From an uncultured Flavobacterium sp. (GTDB lineage Bacteria > Bacteroidota > Bacteroidia > Flavobacteriales > Flavobacteriaceae): 7,106 bases of DNA. The position numbers and the translations under genes are program-made. The stretch is from positions 1 to 7,106 of the forward strand of contig CAMPIZ010000079.1 in assembly GCA_946886675.1 (NCBI GenBank), read 5' to 3'. The notes beneath the pieces were generated by a model. That model saw nothing but the letters and a program-made list of their open reading frames with translations, had not been told where the DNA came from and did no database searches. How positions within the stretch are numbered: the first letter of the stretch is position 1; each line of letters begins with the position of its first letter. This document shows positions 1 through 6,604 of this stretch, in pieces.

Positions 1-1638
1 GTATAATATTTTTGAAAATCCGGTTATCTCACTGTCCTGAGGCGGTACAGCCGATTGCTTAATATATTTTGCATAAGCAACCCCTATACCTATAAGAGCT
101 CCTATTACCGCAACTCCCATAAGCATATATTCTGTAGTGCCTAAATGGTGGTGCTGTGCCGGAGAAGCCATAACCGGAGCAAGATATTCGTTTAGCCAGC
201 TGCTTCCCGGTAAACTTATAACCCCGCCCACAAGCGCAAGTATAGCCAGTACAATTAAAGGGAAAGTTATTAATCCCGGAGACTCGTGCAAATGGTGCTT
301 CTGCTCTTCTGTACCCCTGAAATCTTTATAGAAAGTAAGGTATAACAGCCTGAACATATAGAAAGCAGTCATTATTGACGCAAGAGACCCTATAACCCAT
401 AAAGGCTTGTTGTGGTGAAATGCCGTCATAAGGATCTCATCTTTTGAAAAGAAACCTGAGAATGGTGGAAGCCCCGATATAGCCAGTGAAGATATAAGGA
501 AAGTGGCAAATGTTATTTTCATTACATTTTTAAGGCCGCCCATATATCGCATGTCCTGCTCACCATGCATGGCATGGATTACAGAACCTGAACCAAGGAA
601 AAGGCATGCTTTAAAGAAAGCATGTGTTATTACATGGAATACGGCTATTTCATAAGCACCAAAACCAAGGGCAAGAAACATAAGACCCAGCTGCGAAACT
701 GTAGAATATGCCAGCACTTTTTTAATGTCATTTTGCACAAGGCCTATTGATGCTGCTACAAGAGAGGTTACAGCACCTACTATAGCTATAATTTCCTGAA
801 CATCAGGGGTAAGGTTAAAAACAAAATTCAACCTTGTTACCATGAATATACCTGCTGTTACCATGGTTGCAGCGTGAATAAGCGCTGATACCGGTGTTGG
901 TCCTGCCATTGCATCGGGTAACCATGTGTATAAAGGTATCTGGGCGCTTTTACCGCACGCACCTATAAATAGGCAAAGTGTTGCTATTGTAAGCCAGGTG
1001 CCATCTATTTCAGCGCCAGACTCTATAGCAGCTCTGATGCTTGTATAATCTAAAGAGTGGAATAAATAACCAAGGATAAATATACCTATAAGGAAACCAA
1101 GGTCACCTATACGGTTCATAATAAACGCCTTTTTTGCAGCATCGTTAAAGTCCTGGTTTTTATACCAGAAACCGATAAGCAGGTAAGAACATAAACCTAC
1201 GCCTTCCCATCCTATAAACATAATAAGCAGGTTACTGCCCATTACAAGAATAAGCATAAAGAACACAAACAGGTTTAGGTAGGCAAAAAACTTGTGGATG
1301 TTTTCATCATCATGCATATAGCTGATGGAGTACATGTGTATAAGTGTACCAATACCGGTAACAAACATTAACCATAACAATGAAAGCTGGTCAAGCTGGA
1401 AAGCAAAATTAACTTTAAAGTTAGCCAGCTCCATCCACTCAAACAGGTTTATCATAACGGGCACTTTTGTGCTGTTTACCTGTATAAAAAAGTAAAGTGT
1501 GACTGCAAATGAAACCGCTACAGCTGCCGTGCCTAAAAAGCCCGAACTACTGCGACCCAGTTTTTTTCCTGCAAATACGTTGATTAAAAACCCTATAAAA
1601 GGGGCGAGAAGTAATAGTAATGCCAAATTAGTCTCCAT
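1..1638 (-). CDS. nuoL: NADH-quinone oxidoreductase subunit L (NuoL), 3' end cut by window
   Basis: Largest antiporter-like, proton-pumping subunit at the far end of the complex I membrane arm. The frame from the ATG at 1638 runs without a stop to base 1, exactly 546 codons. The family usually has about 610-630 residues, so only the last part, including most of the lateral helix, lies outside. Family signatures that I read: 'GWEGVGLCSYLLIGF' (residues 143-157, Glu144 being the conserved TM5 glutamate), 'GKSAQIPLYTWLPDAM' (229-244, Lys230), 'PTPVSALIHAATMV' (247-260, His255), 'THAFFKACLFL' (338-348, Lys343) and 'SGFFSKDEIL' (394-403, Lys399). These charged residues form the proton-channel and central hydrophilic axis. 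The whole stretch is strongly hydrophobic with many membrane helices. It starts 6 bp after the nuoK stop, so translational coupling is likely. nuoM and nuoN should follow beyond base 1. No frameshift or missing key residue was seen. Confidence 0.97.
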   Translation of the reverse strand, partial: METNLALLLLLAPFIGFLINVFAGKKLGRSSSGFLGTAAVAVSFAVTLYFFIQVNSTKVPVMINLFEWMELANFKVNFAFQLDQLSLLWLMFVTGIGTLIHMYSISYMHDDENIHKFFAYLNLFVFFMLILVMGSNLLIMFIGWEGVGLCSYLLIGFWYKNQDFNDAAKKAFIMNRIGDLGFLIGIFILGYLFHSLDYTSIRAAIESGAEIDGTWLTIATLCLFIGACGKSAQIPLYTWLPDAMAGPTPVSALIHAATMVTAGIFMVTRLNFVFNLTPDVQEIIAIVGAVTSLVAASIGLVQNDIKKVLAYSTVSQLGLMFLALGFGAYEIAVFHVITHAFFKACLFLGSGSVIHAMHGEQDMRYMGGLKNVMKITFATFLISSLAISGLPPFSGFFSKDEILMTAFHHNKPLWVIGSLASIMTAFYMFRLLYLTFYKDFRGTEEQKHHLHESPGLITFPLIVLAILALVGGVISLPGSSWLNEYLAPVMASPAQHHHLGTTEYMLMGVAVIGALIGIGVAYAKYIKQSAVPPQDSEITGFSKILY

Positions 1639-1644
1639 TAGGCG

Positions 1645-1965
1645 TTATCCTTTTAATTTTTTTAAATTGTCTATATCAATATTGGTCAGGTTTCTGTAAA
1701 CGGCTACAAGTATAGCAAGGCCTACGGCAACTTCTGCAGCGGCAACCGCCATAGAGAAAAACACAAATACCTGCCCTGCAGCATCCTGATGGTAGGTTGA
1801 AAAAGCAACCAGTAACAGGTTTACGGCGTTAAGCATAATTTCTATAGACATGAACATAACGATTGCATTTCTTCTGTAAAGAACCCCAAACACGCCTATA
1901 CAAAACAATAATGATGAAAGATAAATGTAGTTCTCTATACCTATCTGTTGTAGTATATTTTCCAT
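1645..1965 (-). CDS. nuoK: NADH-quinone oxidoreductase subunit K (NuoK)
   Basis: Small membrane subunit of complex I, 106 residues, related to MrpC, with three membrane helices (about residues 13-30, 33-56 and 64-90). It forms part of the proton path between the quinone-site region and the antiporter-like subunits. The two intramembrane glutamates known to matter in the family are present: Glu42 in 'MSIEIMLNAVNL' (matching E. coli Glu36) and Glu78 in 'AAAEVAVGLAI' (matching E. coli Glu72). Length is slightly above the ~100 residues of E. coli, with a short charged C-terminal tail ending 'LKKLKG'. The ATG at 1965 begins 1 bp after the nuoJ stop (TAA at 1969-1967), and its own stop is 6 bp before nuoL. 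This tight packing supports both the start choice and co-translation. Confidence 0.97.
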   Translation of the reverse strand: MENILQQIGIENYIYLSSLLFCIGVFGVLYRRNAIVMFMSIEIMLNAVNLLLVAFSTYHQDAAGQVFVFFSMAVAAAEVAVGLAILVAVYRNLTNIDIDNLKKLKG

Positions 1966-1966
1966 A

Positions 1967-2470
1967 TTAGCTGTTAATGTGTTCTTTTTTAGACAATAAT
2001 ACCGCTCCTATCATAGAAACAAGAAGCAATACTGATGCAAACTCAAACGGAACCATATATTCATTAAGCAATACCTGTCCTAAAACTTTAATAGACTGGT
2101 AGTCCTCTCCCGAAACACGGTATTCGTTAATAACAGGCTGAGCCTTTATAAATGTGGCCAGTAGTACAAATGCCACAAGGCAAAAAGCCAGCGCTGCGGC
2201 AATACGTGTCAACAATGATTTGTTTTGCTCATCCTCTTTATTAAGGTTCATAAGCATTATGGTAAAGAGCATCAGGATCATGATGGCTCCCGAATAAACT
2301 ATAATATGTACAATGGCTAGGAACTGAGCATTAAACATTAAATAATGCCCCGCTATAGAAAAGAAGCAAAGTACAAGATAGATAGCACTGTGAATAGGGT
2401 TTTTGCTTAAGATTGTCAAAAACGCTGTTGCAAGTGTAATGGCCGATAAAATATAAAATAATGTAAGCAT
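1967..2470 (-). CDS. nuoJ: NADH-quinone oxidoreductase subunit J (NuoJ)
   Basis: Membrane subunit of complex I, 167 residues, equivalent to mitochondrial ND6. Five hydrophobic helices are apparent (about 2-21, 27-43, 51-74, 88-109 and 140-160). The conserved third helix is recognisable as 'AIVHIIVYSGAIMILMLF' (52-69), with Tyr59 in the position of the conserved tyrosine. In known structures this helix has a pi-bulge that changes during the catalytic cycle. Other family wording includes 'NPIHSAIYLV' (24-33) and 'PFEFASVLLLVSMIGAVLL' (141-159). The start ATG at 2470 follows the nuoI stop by 1 bp, and the stop lies 1 bp before the nuoK start, so nuoI-J-K are probably translationally coupled. Nothing unusual was seen. 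Confidence 0.96.
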   Translation of the reverse strand: MLTLFYILSAITLATAFLTILSKNPIHSAIYLVLCFFSIAGHYLMFNAQFLAIVHIIVYSGAIMILMLFTIMLMNLNKEDEQNKSLLTRIAAALAFCLVAFVLLATFIKAQPVINEYRVSGEDYQSIKVLGQVLLNEYMVPFEFASVLLLVSMIGAVLLSKKEHINS

Positions 2471-2471
2471 A

Positions 2472-3020
2472 TTAATTAGCCTGTTTCAGTTTTTCAGTGT
2501 TCTTTATAGCCATATCAAGAGGCATAACCAGTTTGTCTTTTCCGTAGATAAAATCTTCCCTGTCGCTGTTTGGCTTAACCATTACCCTTGATTTGGTAAG
2601 GTAAATAGCCTGTTTAGGGCAGGCCTCTTCACAAAGTCCGCAAAATATGCAGCGAAGCATGTTTATCTCATATATAGAAGCATATTTTTCTTCCCTGTAC
2701 AGGTGCATTTCGTCCGGTTTTCTTTCCTCTGCTTTCATGGTAATGGCTTCGGCAGGGCAGGATAAAGCACAAAGGCCACAGGCTGTACAACGCTCTCTTC
2801 CTTCCTCATCACGCATAAGCATGTGCTGGCCTCTGTATACCGGGCTTAGCTCACGCGTTTGCTCAGGATATTTTATGGTTACCTTTCTCTTAAATAAATG
2901 CCGGATGGTGATAAATAATCCTTTCGCTATCGCCACAAGGTAAAGGCTTTCCCAAAAAGTCATCTTTTTGTTGGAAACCTCTTTTTTTCTACCCGATAAT
3001 GATATGGTTTCTATTGACAT
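2472..3020 (-). CDS. nuoI: NADH-quinone oxidoreductase subunit I (NuoI), 2x[4Fe-4S] ferredoxin
   Basis: Peripheral-arm subunit of 182 residues carrying the two tetranuclear clusters N6a and N6b, which hand electrons on to cluster N2 beside the quinone site. Two ferredoxin motifs are complete: Cys78-x2-Cys81-x2-Cys84-x3-Cys88-Pro ('CTACGLCALSCP') and Cys124-x2-Cys127-x2-Cys130-x3-Cys134-Pro ('CIFCGLCEEACP'). Before them, 'YLVAIAKGLFITIRHLFKR' (27-45) is the amphipathic anchor segment that sits on the membrane arm. The start at 3020 gives a polar stretch before the conserved 'MTFWESLYLVAIAKG'. An alternative start at Met20 (2963) would still give a full NuoI core, but the upstream start is kept because this leader looks like those of related flavobacteria as I recall them. 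It lies 51 bp after nuoH, the second-largest gap in the window. Confidence 0.96.
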   Translation of the reverse strand: MSIETISLSGRKKEVSNKKMTFWESLYLVAIAKGLFITIRHLFKRKVTIKYPEQTRELSPVYRGQHMLMRDEEGRERCTACGLCALSCPAEAITMKAEERKPDEMHLYREEKYASIYEINMLRCIFCGLCEEACPKQAIYLTKSRVMVKPNSDREDFIYGKDKLVMPLDMAIKNTEKLKQAN

Positions 3021-3071
3021 TTCTAATATTTTTTAACCCGGTTACAGGGTATTCGATTAATCTTTTCAGCC
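3021..3071. other. nuoH-nuoI intergenic gap with short palindrome
   Basis: This 51-bp spacer is A/T rich next to the nuoI start and contains the 11-bp near-perfect palindrome TAACCCGGTTA at 3034-3044. As a hairpin it would have at most a 4-bp stem and a 3-nt loop. In the transcribed direction it is followed by an A run, not T, so it does not read as a Rho-independent terminator. I see no promoter motif of the Bacteroidota TAnnTTTG type and no Shine-Dalgarno sequence. Confidence 0.35.
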
Positions 3072-4103
3072 TTACTCTACAAGAAGCATTACTACTCCTG
3101 TTACTACAATGTTTGCAATGGCAATCGGAATAAGCATCTGCCATCCCAGGCGCATTAACTGGTCATATCTAAATCTTGGAATTGTCCAGCGTACCCACAT
3201 GTAGAAGAATATAAAGAAGCATAGCTTGGCAAACAGTACTATAATACCTAATATGTTTGCAAGGTTTACCCCCCAGTTTGCCTCTATCCAGTCCATACCC
3301 GGATAGTTATACCCTCCAAAGTAAAGCACGGCAAGAATAGTAGAGGATATAAACATACTTGCATATTCTGCAAACAGGTAAAAGCCCATTTTCATGGATG
3401 AATACTCCGTATGGTAACCGCCTATAAGCTCTGCCTCACATTCAGCAAGGTCAAACGGGGTACGGTTTGTTTCTGCAAACGAACATACAAGGAATATAAG
3501 GAAACCTACTGGCTGATAAAACACATTCCAGTTCATACCGCTTTGCTGAGCAGATATTTCACGAAGGCTAAGAGTACCTGTCATCATTATAAGGGCAATG
3601 ATGGAAAGCCCCATAGCAACTTCATAAGAAATCATTTGCGAAGAAGCACGCATGGCACTCATAAGCGAGAACTTATTGTTTGATGCCCATCCGCCTATCA
3701 TAATGCCATATACACCTACAGACAATACACTGAAGATATAAAGCATTGCCACATCAATATCTGTGGCCTGAAGGATAATGTCGCGGCCAAAAAGATGCAG
3801 CTTGTCACCCCATGGGATTACAGCACTTGTCATAAGGGCGGTACTCATAGATATGGCAGGTCCTGCTATAAACAGAAATTTGTTTGGTTTATTAGGGAAA
3901 AACTCCTCTTTGGAGAAAAGTTATAAACCGTCTGCCAGTTGCTGGAGGATACCTCCTTTACCGGCACGGTTAGGCCCTATACGGTCCTGTAGCCAGGCCG
4001 CAATTTTTCTTTCGGCAAGTGTAGCATACATAGCCATAAGCATTGTTATGGCAAAAATGATAACTATAAAAATACCTTTTTCTATAATTATTGACTGTTC
4101 CAT
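3072..4103 (-). pseudogene. nuoH: NADH-quinone oxidoreductase subunit H (NuoH), interrupted by in-frame TAA at codon 61
   Basis: NuoH (ND1) is the membrane subunit that, with NuoB, NuoD and NuoI, forms the quinone-binding chamber and starts the proton path ('E-channel'). Reading through one stop gives 343 codons, the usual family length. Before the stop come TM1 (about 8-28) and 'LAERKIAAWLQDRIGPNRAGKGGILQQLADGL' (the start of the first cytoplasmic loop, residues 29-60, given here as a family landmark around 'DRIGPNRAG'). After it the same frame continues 'LFSKEEFFPNKPNKFLFIAGP' from residue 62, then intact helices and the acidic loop 'FAETNRTPFDLAECEAE' (209-225). Codon 61 is TAA at 3923-3921, where the family has Lys. 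There is no frame change, so one A-to-T substitution suffices. Translation from the next ATG (3848, residue 86) would lack TM1 and part of the quinone site, so function is doubtful unless the stop is an error. The gene begins 2 bp after the nuoG stop. Confidence 0.9.
3921..3923 (-). other. Premature ochre stop in nuoH
   Basis: Minus-strand bases 3923-3921 read TAA in frame between GGT TTA (Gly59-Leu60) and CTT TTC (Leu62-Phe63). The plus strand reads 'gttata' where an AAA lysine codon would give 'gtttta', so base 3923 is the single changed position. The other complete genes in the window also end in TAA (nuoG in TAG), so a reassigned TAA codon is not supported. The next base after the stop is C, a context generally regarded as leakier than others, but I see nothing that resembles a recoding element. 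Confidence 0.9.
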
Positions 4104-4105
4104 AT

Positions 4106-5149
4106 CTATACGTTACCTTCTTTAAATACCTTTTTCTCGCCTTCCTTAAGCGGAACTGCAGGCATACTTATTTTTTTTCTGTCTTTATCCCTTCCTAACA
4201 GGATGTTCTTTTCTGTTTCAATCTTAACCGGCTCAATCTGCCTTGTATAGTTGTTCTGATTGATAACAGAATCCTTTTCAAACTTCCTTGGTCCTTCAAT
4301 TACCCAGTCGTTTACATCTTTATGGTCAAAACGGCACTCATTACAAATGAATTCTTCTACTTCATGATATTCATCTTTACGGGCTGTAACCCTTTGTATT
4401 TCATTGCCAAACATCCATAGAGTAGTTTTACCACAGCATTTGTCACAATCCCTGTGTGCATTGTAGGGCTTGTTAAACCATACTCTTTGCTTAAAGCGGA
4501 AAGTTTTGTCGGTAAGCGCACCTACAGGGCAAACATCGATCATGTTTCCTGAAAACTCATTATCTATAGCCTTAGAAATACATGTTGATATTTGTGAATG
4601 GTCACCTCTGTTTACAACACCGTGCACCCTATTATCTGTAAGTTGGTCTGCAGTCATTACACAGCGGTAGCACAAAATACAACGATTCATGTGAAGCTGT
4701 ATCTTGTCTCCTATGTCTTCCGGCTCAAACCTTCTTCTGTCTTCTATATAGCGTGTTTTTGCAGAACCATGCTTAAAGCTAAGGTTTTGCAGGTCACACT
4801 CACCGGCCTGGTCACAAATAGGGCAATCCAGCGGGTGGTTTATAAGCAGGAACTCTGTTACCGATTTTCTTGCGTCAAGAACCCTTTCAGAAGAAATACT
4901 TTTCACTTCCATGCCATCCATTACGCCGGTTACGCACGAAGCCATAAGCTTAGGCATAGGCCTTGGATCTGCTTCACTACCTTTAGAAACCTCTACAAGG
5001 CAACAACGGCATTTACCCCCGCTTCCTTTCAGTTTGGAGTAATAGCACATTGCCGGCGGAACAGATTCGCCGCCTATCATTCTTGCAGCCTGCAGGATGG
5101 TGGTCCCCGGTTCTACATTTATTTCCTGACCGTCTATTGTTACTTTCAT
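4106..5149 (-). CDS. nuoG: NADH-quinone oxidoreductase subunit G, short form (NuoG), Fe-S electron wire
   Basis: Peripheral-arm iron-sulfur subunit of 347 residues that conducts electrons from NuoF towards NuoI. In order: an N-terminal [2Fe-2S] ferredoxin domain for cluster N1b (Cys35, Cys47, Cys50, Cys72); the His-Cys3 motif for N5 ('HPLDCPICDQAGEC', His105, Cys109, Cys112, Cys118); the N4 site ('CILCYRC', Cys157, Cys160, Cys163, with Cys207 in 'DVCPVG'); then a cysteine-rich region with Cys235, Cys238, Cys239, Cys269 and Cys272. The protein stops there. E. coli NuoG has about 900 residues, with a large molybdopterin-oxidoreductase-like C-terminal domain that is absent here. The gene is not broken: it ends in TAG 2 bp before nuoH, and I recall similarly short NuoG proteins in flavobacteria. 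The C-terminal 50 residues are lysine-rich, probably flexible. The ATG at 5149 is the natural start ('MKVTIDGQEINVEPGTTIL', a complete first ferredoxin strand). Confidence 0.93.
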   Translation of the reverse strand: MKVTIDGQEINVEPGTTILQAARMIGGESVPPAMCYYSKLKGSGGKCRCCLVEVSKGSEADPRPMPKLMASCVTGVMDGMEVKSISSERVLDARKSVTEFLLINHPLDCPICDQAGECDLQNLSFKHGSAKTRYIEDRRRFEPEDIGDKIQLHMNRCILCYRCVMTADQLTDNRVHGVVNRGDHSQISTCISKAIDNEFSGNMIDVCPVGALTDKTFRFKQRVWFNKPYNAHRDCDKCCGKTTLWMFGNEIQRVTARKDEYHEVEEFICNECRFDHKDVNDWVIEGPRKFEKDSVINQNNYTRQIEPVKIETEKNILLGRDKDRKKISMPAVPLKEGEKKVFKEGNV

Positions 5150-5215
5150 TTTTTAATCCTTTGCTTTGAAAGTTTACTGGTACTTTTTACTTTCGACTTT
5201 AGCTTAATAACTCAG
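5150..5215. other. nuoF-nuoG intergenic gap
   Basis: At 66 bp this is the longest spacer in the window. In the transcribed (minus) direction it holds three AAAGTnn heptamers (5200-5182) and a 6-bp inverted repeat, GAAAGT/ACTTTC, with plus-strand arms at 5168-5173 and 5189-5194 and a 15-nt loop. The stem is too weak and lacks a T tract, so I do not call a terminator. The bases just before the nuoG ATG are A-rich (GGATTAAAAA), the usual look of a Bacteroidota start region without a Shine-Dalgarno site. No TAnnTTTG promoter element was found. Confidence 0.4.
5180..5200 (-). repeat. Three-unit AAAGTnn heptamer repeat
   Basis: On the minus strand AAAGT occurs at 5200-5196, 5193-5189 and 5186-5182, exactly 7 bases apart (AAAGTCG, AAAGTAA, AAAGTAC), followed by a degenerate fourth copy (CAGT, one base out of phase). 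It lies wholly in the nuoF-nuoG gap. Similar AAAGTC-type heptamer arrays are, as I recall, common between genes in Flavobacterium genomes, with no settled function. Three short units could also be chance in an A-rich spacer. Confidence 0.4.
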
Positions 5216-6583
5216 TTATATTTCCTGTTTTGCTACCAGATGCCTTACTTTTTCAAAAGGCTCTGCAACAAAGTGGTCTCTGTTCTTAACTTTTTCAGGG
5301 AAACGAACGTGATATTCAAACTCTTCCCTAAAGTGGCGGATAGCAGCTGCCACCGGCCATGCCGCAGCATCACCAAGCGGGCATATTGTGTTACCCTCAA
5401 TTTTTCTCTGGATATCCCAAAGCAATTCTATATCTTCTTCTCGGCCGTGGCCGTTTTCTATCCTGTGAAGTACTTTTTCCATCCACCCTGTACCTTCGCG
5501 GCATGGCGAACACTGCCCGCAGCTCTCATGGTGGTAAAATCGTGAAAAGTTCCATGTGTTGCGCACTATACAGGTAGTGTCGTTATATACTATAAAACCA
5601 CCTGAACCCAGCATCGATCCTGTTGCAAAACCTCCTTCACTAAGCGATTCGTAGCTCATTAGCCTGTCGCCGCCTTCTGCATTTTTATAAATAAGATATG
5701 CAGGAAGGATAGGTACAGATGATCCTCCGGGCACTAATGCCTTAAGTGGCCTGTCGTCTATCATTCCACCTAAATATTCATCAGAGTTCATGAACTCATC
5801 AACGCTTAGGCCTAATTCTATTTCATACACACCAGGATTTTTTATATGTCCTGATGCCGATATTAATTTTGTTCCTGTAGAACGCCCAATACCTATTTTT
5901 GCATACTCTTCTCCGGTATTGTTTACAATCCATGGCACAGCAGCTATAGACTCTACATTATTTACTACTGTAGGGTTTGCCCATAAACCACTTACCGCAG
6001 GGAATGGTGGTTTTATCCTCGGGTTACCCCTTTTTCCTTCAAGTGATTCTATAAGGGCAGTTTCCTCGCCACATATATAAGCACCTGCACCACAGTGAAC
6101 ATGCAGGTCAAGATCCCAGCCTGTACCCATTATGTTTTTACCCAGCCATCCGGCCGCATAAGCTTCTTTAATCGCTTTTTCCAATATGCGGTAAACCCAC
6201 ATATACTCACCGCGTATATATATGTAAGACAGGTTGCAGCCCAGTGCATAGCTGGAGGTAATCATACCTTCGATAAGCAGGTGAGGGATGTACTCCATAA
6301 GGAAACGGTCTTTAAACGTACCCGGTTCCGACTCATCTGCATTGCACACCAGGTGTCTTGGCTTACCTGATTTCTTGTCGATAAAACTCCATTTCATACC
6401 GGTTGGGAAACCTGCGCCTCCACGACCCCTTAAGCCCGAAGTTTTTACTTCTTCAACTATCTCATCAGGAGTCATGCTTTTCAGGGCTTTTTCTACAGAG
6501 CGGTAGCCCCCGTGCTGGCGATATACATCATAGGTTTTTATCCCCGGTATATTTGCGTGTTCTAATAATATCTTTCTTGCCAT
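5216..6583 (-). CDS. nuoF: NADH-quinone oxidoreductase subunit F (NuoF), NADH/FMN-binding
   Basis: Entry point of complex I: binds NADH and FMN, oxidises NADH, and passes electrons to cluster N3 and to NuoE's N1a. Length 455 residues, normal for the family. Motifs in order: the glycine-rich loop 'GRGGAGFPTG' (53-62) for NADH/FMN; 'CNADESEPGTFKDR' (80-93), contacting FMN and nicotinamide; 'CGAGAYICGEETALIESLEG' (164-183), the FMN region; the SLBB domain around 235-325; and the C-terminal four-helix domain with N3 ligands Cys355, Cys358 and Cys361 ('ESCGQCSPCREG') and Cys401 ('TICPLGDAA'). All key residues are present. The ATG at 6583 lies 21 bp after the nuoE stop and gives 'MARKILLEH', consistent with a full N-terminus. 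The stop TAA at 5218-5216 is followed by the largest gap of the window before nuoG. The presence of NuoE-F-G shows that this is the NADH-using form of complex I, not the ferredoxin-type form lacking these subunits. Confidence 0.98.
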   Translation of the reverse strand: MARKILLEHANIPGIKTYDVYRQHGGYRSVEKALKSMTPDEIVEEVKTSGLRGRGGAGFPTGMKWSFIDKKSGKPRHLVCNADESEPGTFKDRFLMEYIPHLLIEGMITSSYALGCNLSYIYIRGEYMWVYRILEKAIKEAYAAGWLGKNIMGTGWDLDLHVHCGAGAYICGEETALIESLEGKRGNPRIKPPFPAVSGLWANPTVVNNVESIAAVPWIVNNTGEEYAKIGIGRSTGTKLISASGHIKNPGVYEIELGLSVDEFMNSDEYLGGMIDDRPLKALVPGGSSVPILPAYLIYKNAEGGDRLMSYESLSEGGFATGSMLGSGGFIVYNDTTCIVRNTWNFSRFYHHESCGQCSPCREGTGWMEKVLHRIENGHGREEDIELLWDIQRKIEGNTICPLGDAAAWPVAAAIRHFREEFEYHVRFPEKVKNRDHFVAEPFEKVRHLVAKQEI

Positions 6584-6604
6584 TGTTACTCAGTATAATG
6601 GTCC

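Noticed and set aside
1..1638. Possible frameshift in nuoL, because no complete gene is bounded within this stretch
   Set aside because: Reading codon by codon from ATG 1638 to base 1 gave 546 uninterrupted codons with all family motifs in order. The gene is just cut by the window edge.
3021..3071. Rho-independent terminator in the nuoH-nuoI gap
   Set aside because: The palindrome stem is too short and is followed by A residues, not U, in the transcribed direction. A terminator would also split an operon that needs all subunits.
3072..3848. The 258-codon frame from ATG 3848 as an independent, complete gene
   Set aside because: It begins in the middle of NuoH, and the codons upstream of it, back to the TAA, still read as NuoH in the same frame. 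It is the remainder of an interrupted gene, not a separate protein, though re-initiation there cannot be excluded.
3921..3923. Reassignment of TAA to lysine or another sense codon in this organism
   Set aside because: nuoE, nuoF, nuoH, nuoI, nuoJ and nuoK all end in TAA at the expected lengths, and no other internal TAA occurs.
3921..4103. The 60-codon frame at the start of nuoH as a separate small membrane protein
   Set aside because: Its sequence is simply TM1 and the first loop motif (ERK…DRIGPNRAG) of NuoH, ended by the premature stop.
4598..5545. A 315-codon plus-strand open frame antisense to nuoG, the nuoF-nuoG gap and the end of nuoF
   Set aside because: Its translation is rich in Cys, Phe, Tyr and His with no recognisable domain, and it runs opposite to two genes with clear motifs. 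Long antisense frames arise easily from the codon usage of the real genes.
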